Below are positions 8,867-17,935 of a DNA stretch of 64,000 bases, one piece after another (the stretch's first letter is position 1; every line of letters begins with the position of its first letter). Both the position numbers and the translations under genes were made by a program. Source of the DNA: Bin87 sp965204685 (GTDB lineage Bacteria; Chloroflexota; Dehalococcoidia; Lucifugimonadales; UBA3495); the NCBI GenBank assembly GCA_965204685.1, contig OZ242004.1, positions 2,418,001-2,482,000 of the forward strand, read 5' to 3'. The notes below the pieces were generated by a model. The model saw only the letters and a program-made list of their open reading frames with translations, searched no databases and was not told where the DNA came from.

Positions 8867-9409
8867 CTAAAGCAGCACTGCTTGGACGATCACAATTATG
8901 ATCCACGGAATGAAACCGATCACCGCGGCGAGCAGGACCACGGCTATGGCCCGGCCCGTCGACTCGAAGTCCAGCGCCTGTCGCACTGCCATGGTCACGG
9001 CAGCCAGGGTCCATACCCAGGCGATCACCGGGAACAGCCAGCCGATGAACGGCACGAAGCTGAAGATTGACAGCACTCCCGGCGTATACGCGAACCCGAC
9101 CACGCGGCCGATCTCCGCCCAGCTGGTGTGGGTGCTTCCCGTGCGCAGCATCATCCCGCCCACCAGGCTCAGCACGGATACCCAGATCGCCCAGCGCACG
9201 ATGCCGAACACCAGGCCGGCAATCACGCCGAAGAGAATCTTAAGCGCCGAGGCGTCGCCTAACAGGCCCCCAACAATTCCGCCTACGGCGCCGCAGAGGG
9301 TCACCAGCAGCACTACCAGTATAGCCTGCCCTATTGCTCCCGGATCGGCTTCGATTTCCTCGTATGTGTCGGCATTGAACAGTGCCGCTCCGATCATTCT
9401 CTGTATCAT
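8867..9409 (-). CDS. Yip1 family membrane protein
   Basis: The protein has 180 residues from the ATG at 9409, preceded by GAGGTG. An N-terminal amphipathic stretch (RMIGAALFNADTYEEIEADP) is followed by five hydrophobic segments, the layout of bacterial Yip1-domain proteins. It is an inner-membrane protein of unknown function, divergently placed from lysS. Confidence 0.65.
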   Translation of the reverse strand: MIQRMIGAALFNADTYEEIEADPGAIGQAILVVLLVTLCGAVGGIVGGLLGDASALKILFGVIAGLVFGIVRWAIWVSVLSLVGGMMLRTGSTHTSWAEIGRVVGFAYTPGVLSIFSFVPFIGWLFPVIAWVWTLAAVTMAVRQALDFESTGRAIAVVLLAAVIGFIPWIIIVIVQAVLL

Positions 9410-9650
9410 GGGTTCACCTCGTGACCTGATGCGTCCCTCTGGAGATATTCCTGGCCGTCCTGTCTTGCCCGGCCCTTTCATGCGTCGGATTTTAACCGCT
9501 ATTTTTTCGCGCTTGCCATCGGGTGCGTGTACGAAGTTGGCGCGGTTTCGCTGTACAATGAATGGGAACGTCCCCTACAATCGGCGCGCTGCGCCGGCCC
9601 CACGCGAGGATCCGCTACCACTCTGCCAGCCCCTGTGCAGGATTGAACCA

Positions 9651-11276
9651 GTGACCGAAGCCATAGAATCAGCCCAAGCCATCCCGGAAGAAAATCCCGG
9701 TAGCCTGCAGGCAAATCTGGACAGTCGTCGCGCTAAATTGCAGCGACTCAGGCAACAGGGTATTGATCCCTATCCGCCGCGATTTCAGCGTAGTTGCACC
9801 GCCGACGAGGCGATCAAGCTTTTCGAGGCTGCCGAGAAGGAAGAAACACCGGGGAACGCTGACGGAATCAGCGTCGCCGGTCGCATCGTATCCATGCGGG
9901 TGATGGGTCGGGCGTCGTTTCTGGATCTGCGTGACTCGTCGGGCGTGGTACAGGCCATGCTGCGACAGAACGTGCTGGGCGACAAGTACGCCGTCCTGCA
10001 GGATCTGGACCTCGGCGATTTCCTTGGGGTGGACGGCGACATGATGCGCACTCGCACCGGCCAGCCCACCATCGAAGCCCACGCGCTGACTATCCTGGCC
10101 AAGGGCATGCGCCCCCTGCCGGAAAAGTGGCACGGTCTACGGGACGTGGAAACCCGCTACCGCCAGCGCTATCTGGACCTGATCGCAAACCCCGAGGTCG
10201 CCGACACCTTCGTTCAGCGCAGCCGCATCATTGGTGGCATCCGCCGTTTCCTGGATGGCCGCGGCTTCGTTGAAGTGGACACGCCCATACTGGTTCCGAT
10301 TCCCGCCGGCGCCCACGCCCGCCCGTTCATCACGCACCATAATGCCCTGGACGAGCAGCTATACCTGCGCATTGCCACCGAGTTGTACCTCAAGCGCCTG
10401 ATCGTCGGCGGTCTCGATAAGGTCTATGAGATCGGCCGCGTTTTCCGCAACGAAGGAATTGACCAGGACCACAACCCGGAGTTCACCCTGCTGGAATCCT
10501 ACGAAGCCTACGCCGATTACAACGCAGTGATGGAAATGGTGGAATCGCTGGTTTCATCGCTGGCTCAGGACGTACATGGCTCGATGCGGACCGCGATGGG
10601 AGACGAGGCGATCGATTTTACGCCGCCGTGGCCTCGCCTGTCCCTGCGCGAAGAGCTCCAGCGACGCAGCGGCGTTGACATCGAGGATTACCCCGATGCC
10701 GAATCGCTGACCGGAAAGTGCCGCGATCTGGGCCTGGAACCCGGGCCTCGCGAGGCCCGGGGACGTCTGATCGACAAGATGCTGTCGGTGTACGTAGAGC
10801 CGCATTTGATCCAGCCGTCCTTCCTGATCGACTATCCGGAAGACATGTCTCCCCTGGCCAAGGGCCACCCGGACAAGCCGGGTTACGTCGAGCGTTTCGA
10901 GGCTTTCGCCGCCGGTATGGAGATTGCCAACTCCTATACCGAGCTCAACGACCCCGAGGTCCAGCGGGCCCGTTTCGCCGCGCAAGAGCACCAGCGAGAC
11001 GCTTATGACGATGAGGAAGCCGACCGGACCGATGACGACTTCCTGACGGCCCTGGAATACGGCATGCCGCCCACCGGTGGGCTGGGCATCGGCATCGACC
11101 GGCTGGTCATGCTGCTGACCGGCCAGTCCACCATACGCGATGTGCTACTATTTCCGCAGATGCGTTCCATCGCGCTTACGGGCGAAATCGTTGCTGAAGG
11201 CAAAGTCACCGGAGACCTCGAGGTCATCAACCCTTCGGACAATCCGGCCACCGAGCGTGATTCGGAGACCCAGTGA
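9651..11276 (+). CDS. lysS: lysine--tRNA ligase, class II
   Basis: The protein has 541 residues from GTG 9651, the first start after a long untranslated-looking frame. An OB-fold anticodon-binding domain (about residues 55-190) is followed by the class II catalytic core. Motif 2 is FRNEGIDQDHNPEFTLLE and motif 3 is GLGIGIDRLVML. It charges tRNA-Lys with lysine in the cytoplasm. It is followed without a gap by the Uma2 gene, whose GTG overlaps the lysS TGA, then by serS, giving an unusual two-synthetase cluster. Confidence 0.93.
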   Translation: MTEAIESAQAIPEENPGSLQANLDSRRAKLQRLRQQGIDPYPPRFQRSCTADEAIKLFEAAEKEETPGNADGISVAGRIVSMRVMGRASFLDLRDSSGVVQAMLRQNVLGDKYAVLQDLDLGDFLGVDGDMMRTRTGQPTIEAHALTILAKGMRPLPEKWHGLRDVETRYRQRYLDLIANPEVADTFVQRSRIIGGIRRFLDGRGFVEVDTPILVPIPAGAHARPFITHHNALDEQLYLRIATELYLKRLIVGGLDKVYEIGRVFRNEGIDQDHNPEFTLLESYEAYADYNAVMEMVESLVSSLAQDVHGSMRTAMGDEAIDFTPPWPRLSLREELQRRSGVDIEDYPDAESLTGKCRDLGLEPGPREARGRLIDKMLSVYVEPHLIQPSFLIDYPEDMSPLAKGHPDKPGYVERFEAFAAGMEIANSYTELNDPEVQRARFAAQEHQRDAYDDEEADRTDDDFLTALEYGMPPTGGLGIGIDRLVMLLTGQSTIRDVLLFPQMRSIALTGEIVAEGKVTGDLEVINPSDNPATERDSETQ

Positions 11277-11977
11277 TTAGCATGACGACCTTCACTTCCC
11301 AAACTGATTCCGAACCGGTACGGAACGCTCAATATCTCAATGGGCCGGATGAGACGACCGGTCTGTGGCCCATCGTGCTTAAATTGCCCGAGGTGGTGAT
11401 CGCTGGCGGGCGCGACGCCTGTGCGGATTGGTTTTGGGAATTGTGCCTCGCCAACGGTGAAGCGGCTTGGCGAATGGAGCTCAATGCCTATGGAGAATTG
11501 GAATTAATGCCACCTACGGATGAACCTTCAGACCTCCATGAAAACCGGACGTCCAGCAAAGTGTACCAGTGGGATGAGCAACAGGGATTTCAGGGCGTAC
11601 CGACCGGTCCCATGGCGACTTATCGTTTGCCCAACGGGGCGTTGCGTGTGCCTGATGCGGCGTGGACGGCGAGGGAGAATGTCCGGTCTAGACAGGCAGG
11701 CGAACCCCGGGGAAGGCCATATTGTCCTGATTTCGTGGTGGAAATCAGGTCCTTATCCCAGGGATCACTCCGACCGCTCCTTGCCAAAATGCAGGAGTAC
11801 ATGGCGAACGGCGCGCAGTTGGGTTGGCTCATCGACCCCCTTGAACGCACCGTGCGGATCTACAGCGCTGGCGTCGCTGAGCCGGAGCTACTGCAAGACC
11901 CGAAGACCCTGGACGGTGAAAACGTCCTGGCCGGTTTCACCTTCGCCGTTGGGGAGCTTATCTTCGATCTGGCGTAA
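11273..11977 (+). CDS. Uma2 family (DUF820) PD-(D/E)XK nuclease-like protein
   Basis: The protein has 234 residues. GTG 11273 overlaps the lysS stop (GTGA) and has GGAG five bases upstream; ATG 11282 is the alternative. The C-terminal half has PDFVVEIRS followed by AKMQEYMANGAQLGWLIDP, the DUF820 version of the D...(D/E)XK active site. Uma2 proteins are abundant in Chloroflexota and Cyanobacteria; their function is poorly known, with nuclease activity inferred from the fold. Its placement between two tRNA synthetase genes looks like chance insertion into the operon. Confidence 0.8.
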   Translation: MISMTTFTSQTDSEPVRNAQYLNGPDETTGLWPIVLKLPEVVIAGGRDACADWFWELCLANGEAAWRMELNAYGELELMPPTDEPSDLHENRTSSKVYQWDEQQGFQGVPTGPMATYRLPNGALRVPDAAWTARENVRSRQAGEPRGRPYCPDFVVEIRSLSQGSLRPLLAKMQEYMANGAQLGWLIDPLERTVRIYSAGVAEPELLQDPKTLDGENVLAGFTFAVGELIFDLA

Positions 11978-11989
11978 CTTGATCTGCTT

Positions 11990-13270
11990 ATGCTTTCCCT
12001 GGAACAAATTCGCAATGATACCAACGTGGTTCGCGCCGCTCTCATGCGCCGCGCCGAGGACGAAGACTGCCTCGACGAGATCCTGGCCCTGGACGCGCAG
12101 AGGCGCAGCGCGATCACTGATGGCGATGAACTTCGCGCCCGCCGCAACGCGGTGTCCCGCGAAATCGGCCAGTCCCGCTCCCAGGGCGGCCAGCCGGATG
12201 GGAGCATCGTGGCCGAGATGCGAGACGTGGGCCGGCGTATCAACGAGCTCGAAGACCTGGTGCGCGATCTCGACGCCCGGATCAATGATGCCATGATGGC
12301 TCTGCCCAACCTGCCCCATGACAGCACCCCCGAAGGATTCGACGAGACCGCCAACGTCGTGTTGCGTCACTGGGGCGAACCGACCACACTGGACTTCGAA
12401 GCCCAACCGCATTGGGACCTGGCGGAGAACCTGGGTATCATCGACTTCCAGCGCGGTGTCAAGCTCTCCGGCAGCCGGTTTTATACGCTGAACGGTTACG
12501 GCGCGCGGCTGGAGCGGGCCATCATCTCCTGGATGCTGGACCTGCACAGCAGCGAGCACGGGTATACGGAAGTCGCCTTGCCCATCCTGGTGCGCCGCGA
12601 GATCATGGAAGGCTCTGGCAACCTGCCGCTGTTCGCCGACAATCTCTACCACGACGACGAGGACGATCTCTGGCTCATTCCCACCGCGGAGGTGCCCGTC
12701 ACCAACCTGCACCGGGACGAAATTCTCTCCGGCGAAGACCTGCCCCTGTACTACGTGGCGCACACTCCGTGCTTCCGCCGCGAAAAGGCGGCTGCCGGAC
12801 GCGACACCCGGGGCATCAAGCGGGTCCACCAGTTCAACAAGGTGGAGATGTACAAATTCGTCGAGCCGGACACGTCCTTCGATGAGTTGGAGGCGTTGCT
12901 CGGGAATGCCGAAGCGGTGTGCCAGCGTCTGAATCTTCCCTACCGCATCCTGCAGCTCTGCGCCGGCGACATTTCCTTCCCCTCGGCCAAGTCCTACGAC
13001 ATTGAAGTCTGGGCCGCCGGCTCCCAGGAATGGCTGGAAGTGTCATCCTGCTCCAATTGCACCGACTTCCAGGCCCGGCGCGCCAACGTGCGCTACCGGC
13101 CCGGAGTCGGAGAACGGCCGCGATTTGTTCACACTCTGAACGGATCGGGCCTGGCCCTGCCGCGAGTAATCATCGCCATCCTGGAGAACAACCAACAGCC
13201 CGACGGGTCGGTGGTCATACCGGAAGTGCTGCGCCCCTACACTGGCTTTGACACGATACCGTCTCAGTAG
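11990..13270 (+). CDS. serS: serine--tRNA ligase
   Basis: The protein has 426 residues, the standard length. The N-terminal residues 1-105 form the long antiparallel coiled-coil arm that recognises the tRNA-Ser variable loop. Motif 2 is FRREKAAAGRDTRGIKRVHQF and motif 3 is GSGLALPRVIIAILENNQ. It charges tRNA-Ser, and tRNA-Sec if present, in the cytoplasm. It starts 12 bases after the Uma2 gene and is likely co-transcribed with lysS. Confidence 0.95.
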   Translation: MLSLEQIRNDTNVVRAALMRRAEDEDCLDEILALDAQRRSAITDGDELRARRNAVSREIGQSRSQGGQPDGSIVAEMRDVGRRINELEDLVRDLDARINDAMMALPNLPHDSTPEGFDETANVVLRHWGEPTTLDFEAQPHWDLAENLGIIDFQRGVKLSGSRFYTLNGYGARLERAIISWMLDLHSSEHGYTEVALPILVRREIMEGSGNLPLFADNLYHDDEDDLWLIPTAEVPVTNLHRDEILSGEDLPLYYVAHTPCFRREKAAAGRDTRGIKRVHQFNKVEMYKFVEPDTSFDELEALLGNAEAVCQRLNLPYRILQLCAGDISFPSAKSYDIEVWAAGSQEWLEVSSCSNCTDFQARRANVRYRPGVGERPRFVHTLNGSGLALPRVIIAILENNQQPDGSVVIPEVLRPYTGFDTIPSQ

Positions 13271-13340
13271 CCTAACTGTTATGCTCCGCCGGTCCTGACG
13301 GACGGCCGAGAAGGCACACCAGGTTCACAGGAGGAACGCA

Positions 13341-14159
13341 ATGGCCGGCATCTGGCCCGAGGACATCCGCTGTGTTGCCCTCATCACATTTGACGTTGAC
13401 GGCATCACCTCCTGGCTGAATCGGAACCCCGATTTCATCAACTACCCCAGCTTGCTGTCCATGGCGGAGTACGGCCCCAGCGTCGCCACGCCGCGCATCC
13501 TGGACATGCTGGACGCCCAGGGCATCCCGGGCAGTTTTTACATCCCCGGATACGTGGCCGAAACACATCCCGACCTCGTGCGCGAGATCGCCGGTCGGGG
13601 TCACGAGGTGGCCCACCACGGCTACATCCACGAGCCCCCGGCCACCATGTCTCCCGAAAAAGAGGAGGAGGTGCTGATCAAGGGCATCGGCATCCTGGGT
13701 GACCTCACGGGCGTGGCGCCCGTCGGCTATCGTTCGCCAAGCTGGGAACTCAGTCCCGTGTCACTGGACCTCCTGGCCAAACACAACTTCCAGTACGACA
13801 GCAGCCTGATGGGCGACGACGCGCCGTACCTGGTGCAAGGTGGCGACCCTCCCCGCAACCTGGTCGAGTTGCCCATTCACTGGCTCCTCGACGACGCGCC
13901 GCACTTCGCCTACGCTCCTTCGGCCAACCGCCTGGGACCCATGCGTAACCCCGATGAGGTGTTCGAAAGCTGGGCGGCAGAGTTCCGTGGCATCTACCGT
14001 TACGGCCGCTGCTTCAATCTGACGATGCACCCGCAGTACATCGGACGGCCCGGTCGCTTGCTCATGCTGGAGCGGCTGATTGAGTACATCAAGACCTTCC
14101 CCGGCGTTCGCTTCATGCGCGCCGTGGACGTTGCCAGAATGTGGGAAAACGGAGTGTAG
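13341..14159 (+). CDS. NodB-fold polysaccharide deacetylase family hydrolase (possible cyclic imidase)
   Basis: The protein has 272 residues. The metal site is visible as TFDVDG (residues 16-21, catalytic Asp and ligand Asp) and HHGYIHE (92-98, His ligands), followed by GYRSPSWELS. There is no signal peptide, so it is cytoplasmic. This argues against a cell-wall role. Intracellular NodB members of this type, such as H. pylori PgdA-like proteins and bacterial cyclic imidases, act on small cyclic imides. It lies two bases before the first nitrile hydratase gene and probably opens that operon, which fits an amide/imide/nitrile pathway. That role is an inference. Confidence 0.75.
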   Translation: MAGIWPEDIRCVALITFDVDGITSWLNRNPDFINYPSLLSMAEYGPSVATPRILDMLDAQGIPGSFYIPGYVAETHPDLVREIAGRGHEVAHHGYIHEPPATMSPEKEEEVLIKGIGILGDLTGVAPVGYRSPSWELSPVSLDLLAKHNFQYDSSLMGDDAPYLVQGGDPPRNLVELPIHWLLDDAPHFAYAPSANRLGPMRNPDEVFESWAAEFRGIYRYGRCFNLTMHPQYIGRPGRLLMLERLIEYIKTFPGVRFMRAVDVARMWENGV

Positions 14160-14161
14160 CA

Positions 14162-14482
14162 ATGGCTGATGACAGATCCAGGCCCGCAGTGCACGACCGC
14201 GGCGGTTGGCCCGACGATACCCCTATCGACCGCAGCGAGCACGAATATTCCGATTGGGAGCGGCGGGTCGACGCCGTCCACCAGGTGCTGGGGGCCCAAG
14301 GCATCCGCACCACCGACGAGATGCGCCGGGCCATCGAAAGCCTCCCGCCGGAACGTTACGAAGCGCTGTCCTACTACGAAAAGTGGACCGCCGCCCTGGA
14401 GATCCTGCTGATTGAAAAGGGCATCCTGACCGAGGCCGAGATTGACGCCAAAGCCGCCGAGTTGCGGGAGCGGGGCCTCTGA
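14162..14482 (+). CDS. nitrile hydratase beta subunit, N-terminal half (split gene)
   Basis: The protein has 106 residues. VHDRGGW, then RRVDAVHQVLGAQG and LSYYEKWTAALEILLIEKGILTEAE, match the helical N-terminal half of the nitrile hydratase beta subunit. It ends where the C-terminal SH3-like half would begin, and the stop TGA shares a base with the ATG of the next gene. Three-subunit arrangements are known for thiocyanate hydrolase (ScnABC) and toyocamycin nitrile hydratase (ToyJKL). It would form the heterotrimer core with the products of 14482 and 17241. The family also includes activator proteins resembling this half, so a chaperone role cannot be excluded. Confidence 0.8.
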   Translation: MADDRSRPAVHDRGGWPDDTPIDRSEHEYSDWERRVDAVHQVLGAQGIRTTDEMRRAIESLPPERYEALSYYEKWTAALEILLIEKGILTEAEIDAKAAELRERGL

Positions 14483-14781
14483 TGACCACCTTCGCTGAAC
14501 CCGTTCTCTTTGCCGACGGGACGCCCGTCCGCGTGCGCATCGGATATCCGGCGCACCATTTCCGAACTCCCGCCTACATCCAGGGGCATATAGGCGTCGT
14601 TGATGCCCTCTGCGGCGTTTATCCCAACCCTGAATCTCTCGCGCACGGCGGCGACGGCCTGCCGCGTCAACCTCTCTATCGCATTCGGCTGCGCCAGACC
14701 GACCTTTGGGCCGATTACGCCGGCAACCCGGAGGACACCCTGCTGGTGGACGTGTACCAGCACTGGCTCGAACCCGCCTGA
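14482..14781 (+). CDS. nitrile hydratase beta subunit, C-terminal SH3-like half (split gene)
   Basis: The protein has 99 residues. FADGTPVRVRIGYPAHHFRTP, YIQGHIGVVD, the Pro-rich linker and the closing YRIRLRQTDLW with LVDVYQHWLEP match the SH3-like C-terminal domain of nitrile hydratase beta. This domain packs against the metal centre of the alpha subunit. It overlaps the N-half gene by one base (TGATG), so the two are translationally coupled. Compared with a single-gene beta subunit of about 220 residues, the two halves together are of similar length (205). Confidence 0.82.
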   Translation: MTTFAEPVLFADGTPVRVRIGYPAHHFRTPAYIQGHIGVVDALCGVYPNPESLAHGGDGLPRQPLYRIRLRQTDLWADYAGNPEDTLLVDVYQHWLEPA

Positions 14782-14829
14782 TTTGTGCTATCTTGCCGGC
14801 AAGCGCAGTAGTTGAGAGGTATGTGAACA

Positions 14830-15975
14830 ATGGAGCGACCGATATTTCAGCCCATTGGCTCCCCCGCCGAGGAACTGGATACGCCAGCCTTGGTGGTCGA
14901 TCTGGGGGTAATGGAGCAGAACATCGCGGTCCTGCACGGTGCGTTCAGCGGCGTCGCGGTTCGCCCTCATGTCTCCTGCCATGGCTGCCCTGAAATCGCC
15001 CAGTTCCAGCTGTCCGCAGCAGGAAGCGTCGGAGGCGTGGCGGTTGGCTCTTTGGCGGAAGCCGAGGCGTTTGCCGCCGGCGAAAACGGTTCCACTGACG
15101 ACGGGGCCGCATCATCTCACCGTGCAATAGATGACATACTGATAGCCGGACGGGTGGTCACCCCCGCCAAGATCAACCGACTGGTTGCCCTGGCTGGTCG
15201 GATCAAGTTGAGCGTAGCAGTCGATAACCCCCGCAACGTCCAGGACCTTGCCGAGGCCGCGCAAGCCGCCGGCGTCACTTTGGGCGTGTTGGTGGACATG
15301 GATGCCGGATACGGGTTTGGCGGTGTGTCGCCCGGGCAGGAAACGGTCGATCTGGCGCGAACGGTTTTGGACGCGCCCGGATTATCCTTCGAGGGGCTAA
15401 TGACCTACGAAGGCCCGTTGTCCATAACTGACCACGCGGAACTGGAGGCCGAAACCCGCCGTCGGTTGCAACCGATCCTGGACACGCGAAGCGCCCTGGA
15501 GCGAGCCGGAATTGAGGTTGCGACGGTAAGCGCGGGCAGCACTTACAACTATGATATGGTCTGCCAGTTGTCGGGCATCACCGAGGTTCAGGCCGGAGTG
15601 TACCCGCTGATGGATATGGAGACCCTGCGAATTCGCCCGGAGTTCCAGCCGGCGGCCAGTGTGCTGGCCACGGTTATCAGCCATCCCGTGGCGGGCCGGG
15701 CGGTGGTGGACGCCGGTCACAAGACTACCGGGCCTGATTTCGGTGTACCCGTTCTGGAAGCGTTCGAGGGTGCTGTGGCTACCAGGTTCAGCGCGGAGCA
15801 CGGCATACTGGACTTGGAAGGGCCGGCCACCGAGCAGTTGATGCCTAATGACAAAGTACACCTGGTTCCCTACAACCTGGCCCTCTGCATCAATCAATAT
15901 GACTACATCCGCGCCGTGCGAGATGGCAAGCTGGTAGGGTATTGGCGCGTTGCCGGCCGGGGACAACTGGGGTAG
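14830..15975 (+). CDS. D-threonine aldolase/D-serine dehydratase-like protein lacking the PLP lysine
   Basis: The protein has 381 residues with an N-terminal alanine-racemase-type TIM barrel (LDTPALVVDL at 16-25) and a C-terminal beta domain ending in WRVAGRGQ. The PLP-lysine loop of the family reads RPHxKTHK; here it is RPHVSCHG (45-52), so the Schiff-base Lys is Ser49. The C-terminal zinc site, usually a His and a Cys/Asp after VP, reads VPYNLALC. Classical aldolase or dehydratase catalysis therefore looks impossible. It lies 48 bases after the split beta genes and before the intact paralogue. A regulatory, scaffold or changed catalytic role is possible; none is shown. Confidence 0.75.
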   Translation: MERPIFQPIGSPAEELDTPALVVDLGVMEQNIAVLHGAFSGVAVRPHVSCHGCPEIAQFQLSAAGSVGGVAVGSLAEAEAFAAGENGSTDDGAASSHRAIDDILIAGRVVTPAKINRLVALAGRIKLSVAVDNPRNVQDLAEAAQAAGVTLGVLVDMDAGYGFGGVSPGQETVDLARTVLDAPGLSFEGLMTYEGPLSITDHAELEAETRRRLQPILDTRSALERAGIEVATVSAGSTYNYDMVCQLSGITEVQAGVYPLMDMETLRIRPEFQPAASVLATVISHPVAGRAVVDAGHKTTGPDFGVPVLEAFEGAVATRFSAEHGILDLEGPATEQLMPNDKVHLVPYNLALCINQYDYIRAVRDGKLVGYWRVAGRGQLG

Positions 15976-16053
15976 TTCCACATTGCTGCAACATCCCGGT
16001 CAGTGTTCGCAGTAGAATTCGACTAGATATGCAGGAACCTTGGAGGTACGTCC

Positions 16054-17157
16054 ATGCCGCAAGCGTATGAACCCCAACCCGGTACACCGGTAGCGCAACT
16101 GGATACTCCATGCCTGATCCTGGACATGGATGCGCTGGACCACAACATGGATGTGATTGCCGATTTCTACGTAGGTCGGCACAGCAAGTTGCGTGGGCAC
16201 AGCAAGAATCACAAGAGCCCTGCCATTGCTTTGCGTCAGATCCAGCGCGGCGGCACAATCGGCGGGGTGTGCGCCGCCAAGGTTGCCGAGGCTGAAGTGA
16301 TGGTGCAGGGTGGAGTGGCCAGCGTATTCGTTACCAGCGAGGTAGTGGCGCCAGCAAAGATTGCCCGGCTCTGTGCCCTGGCGGACCAGGCCGAGATCCT
16401 GGTGGCATGCGAAAACGAAGCAAATGCCCGTGATCTTTCCCAGGCGGCCGTTGCCCAGGGCGTAGACCTGGGTGTGGTCATCGAGCAGGAAACCGGGCTG
16501 CTCCGGTGTGGGGTGCAGGATGTGGAGCCCGGCATGGCTCTGGCCCGAACGATTGATTCTCTGCCCGGACTCTCCCTGAAAGGTGTGATGAGCCACCAGA
16601 TGATGGCGGAACCCTCTGGCGACTTGGAGGACCGGGCCACCGAAGCCCACCGCCTCATCCAGCCGGTTCTGGATCTCAGGGAAGCGATGCTCACCGACGG
16701 CCTGCCGGTCGAAATCGTATCGACGGGCGAGACCTGGAGCTATGATATCGCCGGGGACATGCCCGAAGTTACCGAAATCCAGGGCGGTTCGTACCTGGTG
16801 ATGGAAACCTCATACGAATACATGGAGGACTTTCACCTGGCCGGCAAGGTGCTGTCTTCCATCATCAGCGTCCCGCGTCCGGGAACGGCGGTCGGCGACG
16901 CCGGAGCGCGGGCCGTCGGCGGCATGAAGGGGTTGCCTCGGGTAGAGGGTCGGCCCGGCGTGGAAGCTGTCGATATGGACACCGATCGAACTGTGTTTCA
17001 GGTTGCGGAAGGAGCCGAACTCGCAATTGGCGACCAAATAGTTCTGCTTCCCGGCCAGCAGGACGCCATGGTCAGCCGTTGGGACCGTTTCATCGGCATA
17101 CGCGACGGCGTGGTGGAGGCGGTTTGGGACATTGAGGCGCGGGGCTGTCACAATTAG
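16054..17157 (+). CDS. D-threonine aldolase/D-serine dehydratase-like PLP protein
   Basis: The protein has 367 residues from ATG 16054, preceded by TTGGAGG. It shares the LDTPCLILDMDALDHN opening and overall layout with the preceding gene. The PLP loop is LRGHSKNHK (46-54), so the Schiff-base Lys (Lys51) is present, although the normal Pro is Gly. The C-terminal zinc site again lacks its usual His (LLPGQQDA). Fold-type III PLP enzymes of this group retro-aldol cleave or dehydrate D-beta-hydroxy amino acids. Two adjacent paralogues, one with and one without Lys, inside a nitrile hydratase operon suggest a heteromeric or specialised enzyme acting before or after the hydratase. The substrate is unknown. 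Confidence 0.78.
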   Translation: MPQAYEPQPGTPVAQLDTPCLILDMDALDHNMDVIADFYVGRHSKLRGHSKNHKSPAIALRQIQRGGTIGGVCAAKVAEAEVMVQGGVASVFVTSEVVAPAKIARLCALADQAEILVACENEANARDLSQAAVAQGVDLGVVIEQETGLLRCGVQDVEPGMALARTIDSLPGLSLKGVMSHQMMAEPSGDLEDRATEAHRLIQPVLDLREAMLTDGLPVEIVSTGETWSYDIAGDMPEVTEIQGGSYLVMETSYEYMEDFHLAGKVLSSIISVPRPGTAVGDAGARAVGGMKGLPRVEGRPGVEAVDMDTDRTVFQVAEGAELAIGDQIVLLPGQQDAMVSRWDRFIGIRDGVVEAVWDIEARGCHN

Positions 17158-17240
17158 AGGTTTTGTGTCGGAAGGGATTGCTTGCCAACACAATCGGTTC
17201 TGACCGCTAGCCGCTCCTGTAGAGCATTGGAGAGGGAAAT

Positions 17241-17855
17241 ATGACCGCAACCCACGTTGTCGACCACATCCACGATGAGCCCATGAGCGAGGTTGCCCTG
17301 CGCTCCGTGGCCATTGAAGCTCTACTCCAGGAGAAGGGCCTCATCACCGCCGACACGGTGCAGCGCCAAGTGAATCTGATGGACGGTCGCACTCCGGCGG
17401 ACGGCGCGCGCGTCGTCGCTCGTGCCTGGGTTGACGAGGGTTTCAAGGCGCGGTTGCTGGCGGACTCGCGTTCCGCACTGGCCGAGATGGGTATCGAGAT
17501 CCCGGCCGAGACCCCGCACCTGACGGTTGTAGAGAACACCGACGATGTTCACCACATGGTCGTGTGCACTCTTTGCTCCTGCTACCCGCGGATGCTGCTC
17601 GGTCGCCCGCCGGACTGGTACAAGAGCCTTGCTTACCGCTCTCGGGCCGTCAGCGACCCGCGCGGCGTGATGGCCGAGTTCGGAACTGAGTTGGCCGATG
17701 GCGTCCAAGTCACTGTGTTGGATAGCACCGCCGACATGCGCTACCTGGTGCTGCCGCGCCGGCCGGAGAATACCGAAGACATGTCCGAAGGGGCGCTGGC
17801 CGCCCTCGTGAGCCGGGACAGCATGATCGGCGTTACCGACGCCCTGACGCCCTGA
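17241..17855 (+). CDS. Co-type nitrile hydratase alpha subunit (or thiocyanate hydrolase gamma-like)
   Basis: The protein has 204 residues, the normal length for alpha. The metal claw VCTLCSC (residues 108-114) has Thr at the second position, the signature of cobalt rather than iron enzymes. Cys112 and Cys114 would be oxidised to sulfinic and sulfenic acids. GRPPDWYKSLAYRSRAVSDPR is the conserved downstream stretch. It follows GAGAGGG and ends the operon before a strong terminator. It would convert a nitrile to an amide, or thiocyanate to carbonyl sulfide, with the split beta proteins. No separate Co-insertion activator gene or cobalt transporter is seen nearby. Confidence 0.88.
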   Translation: MTATHVVDHIHDEPMSEVALRSVAIEALLQEKGLITADTVQRQVNLMDGRTPADGARVVARAWVDEGFKARLLADSRSALAEMGIEIPAETPHLTVVENTDDVHHMVVCTLCSCYPRMLLGRPPDWYKSLAYRSRAVSDPRGVMAEFGTELADGVQVTVLDSTADMRYLVLPRRPENTEDMSEGALAALVSRDSMIGVTDALTP

Positions 17856-17876
17856 ACTCGGGGGTTCCGCAAACTG

Positions 17877-17910
17877 GTTGGGGGCGAATATCATTCGCCC
17901 CCAACTTTTT
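17877..17910. terminator. Rho-independent terminator of the nitrile hydratase operon, palindrome-family copy
   Basis: GTTGGGGGCGAAT and ATTCGCCCCCAAC form a 13-bp stem with an ATC loop, followed by TTTTT. Its core matches the repeats at 562, 2350 and 61080. It can also serve rpiB from the other strand. Confidence 0.85.
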
Positions 17911-17935
17911 CCGTCGCGGTTTCGTTTCTCGTTTC

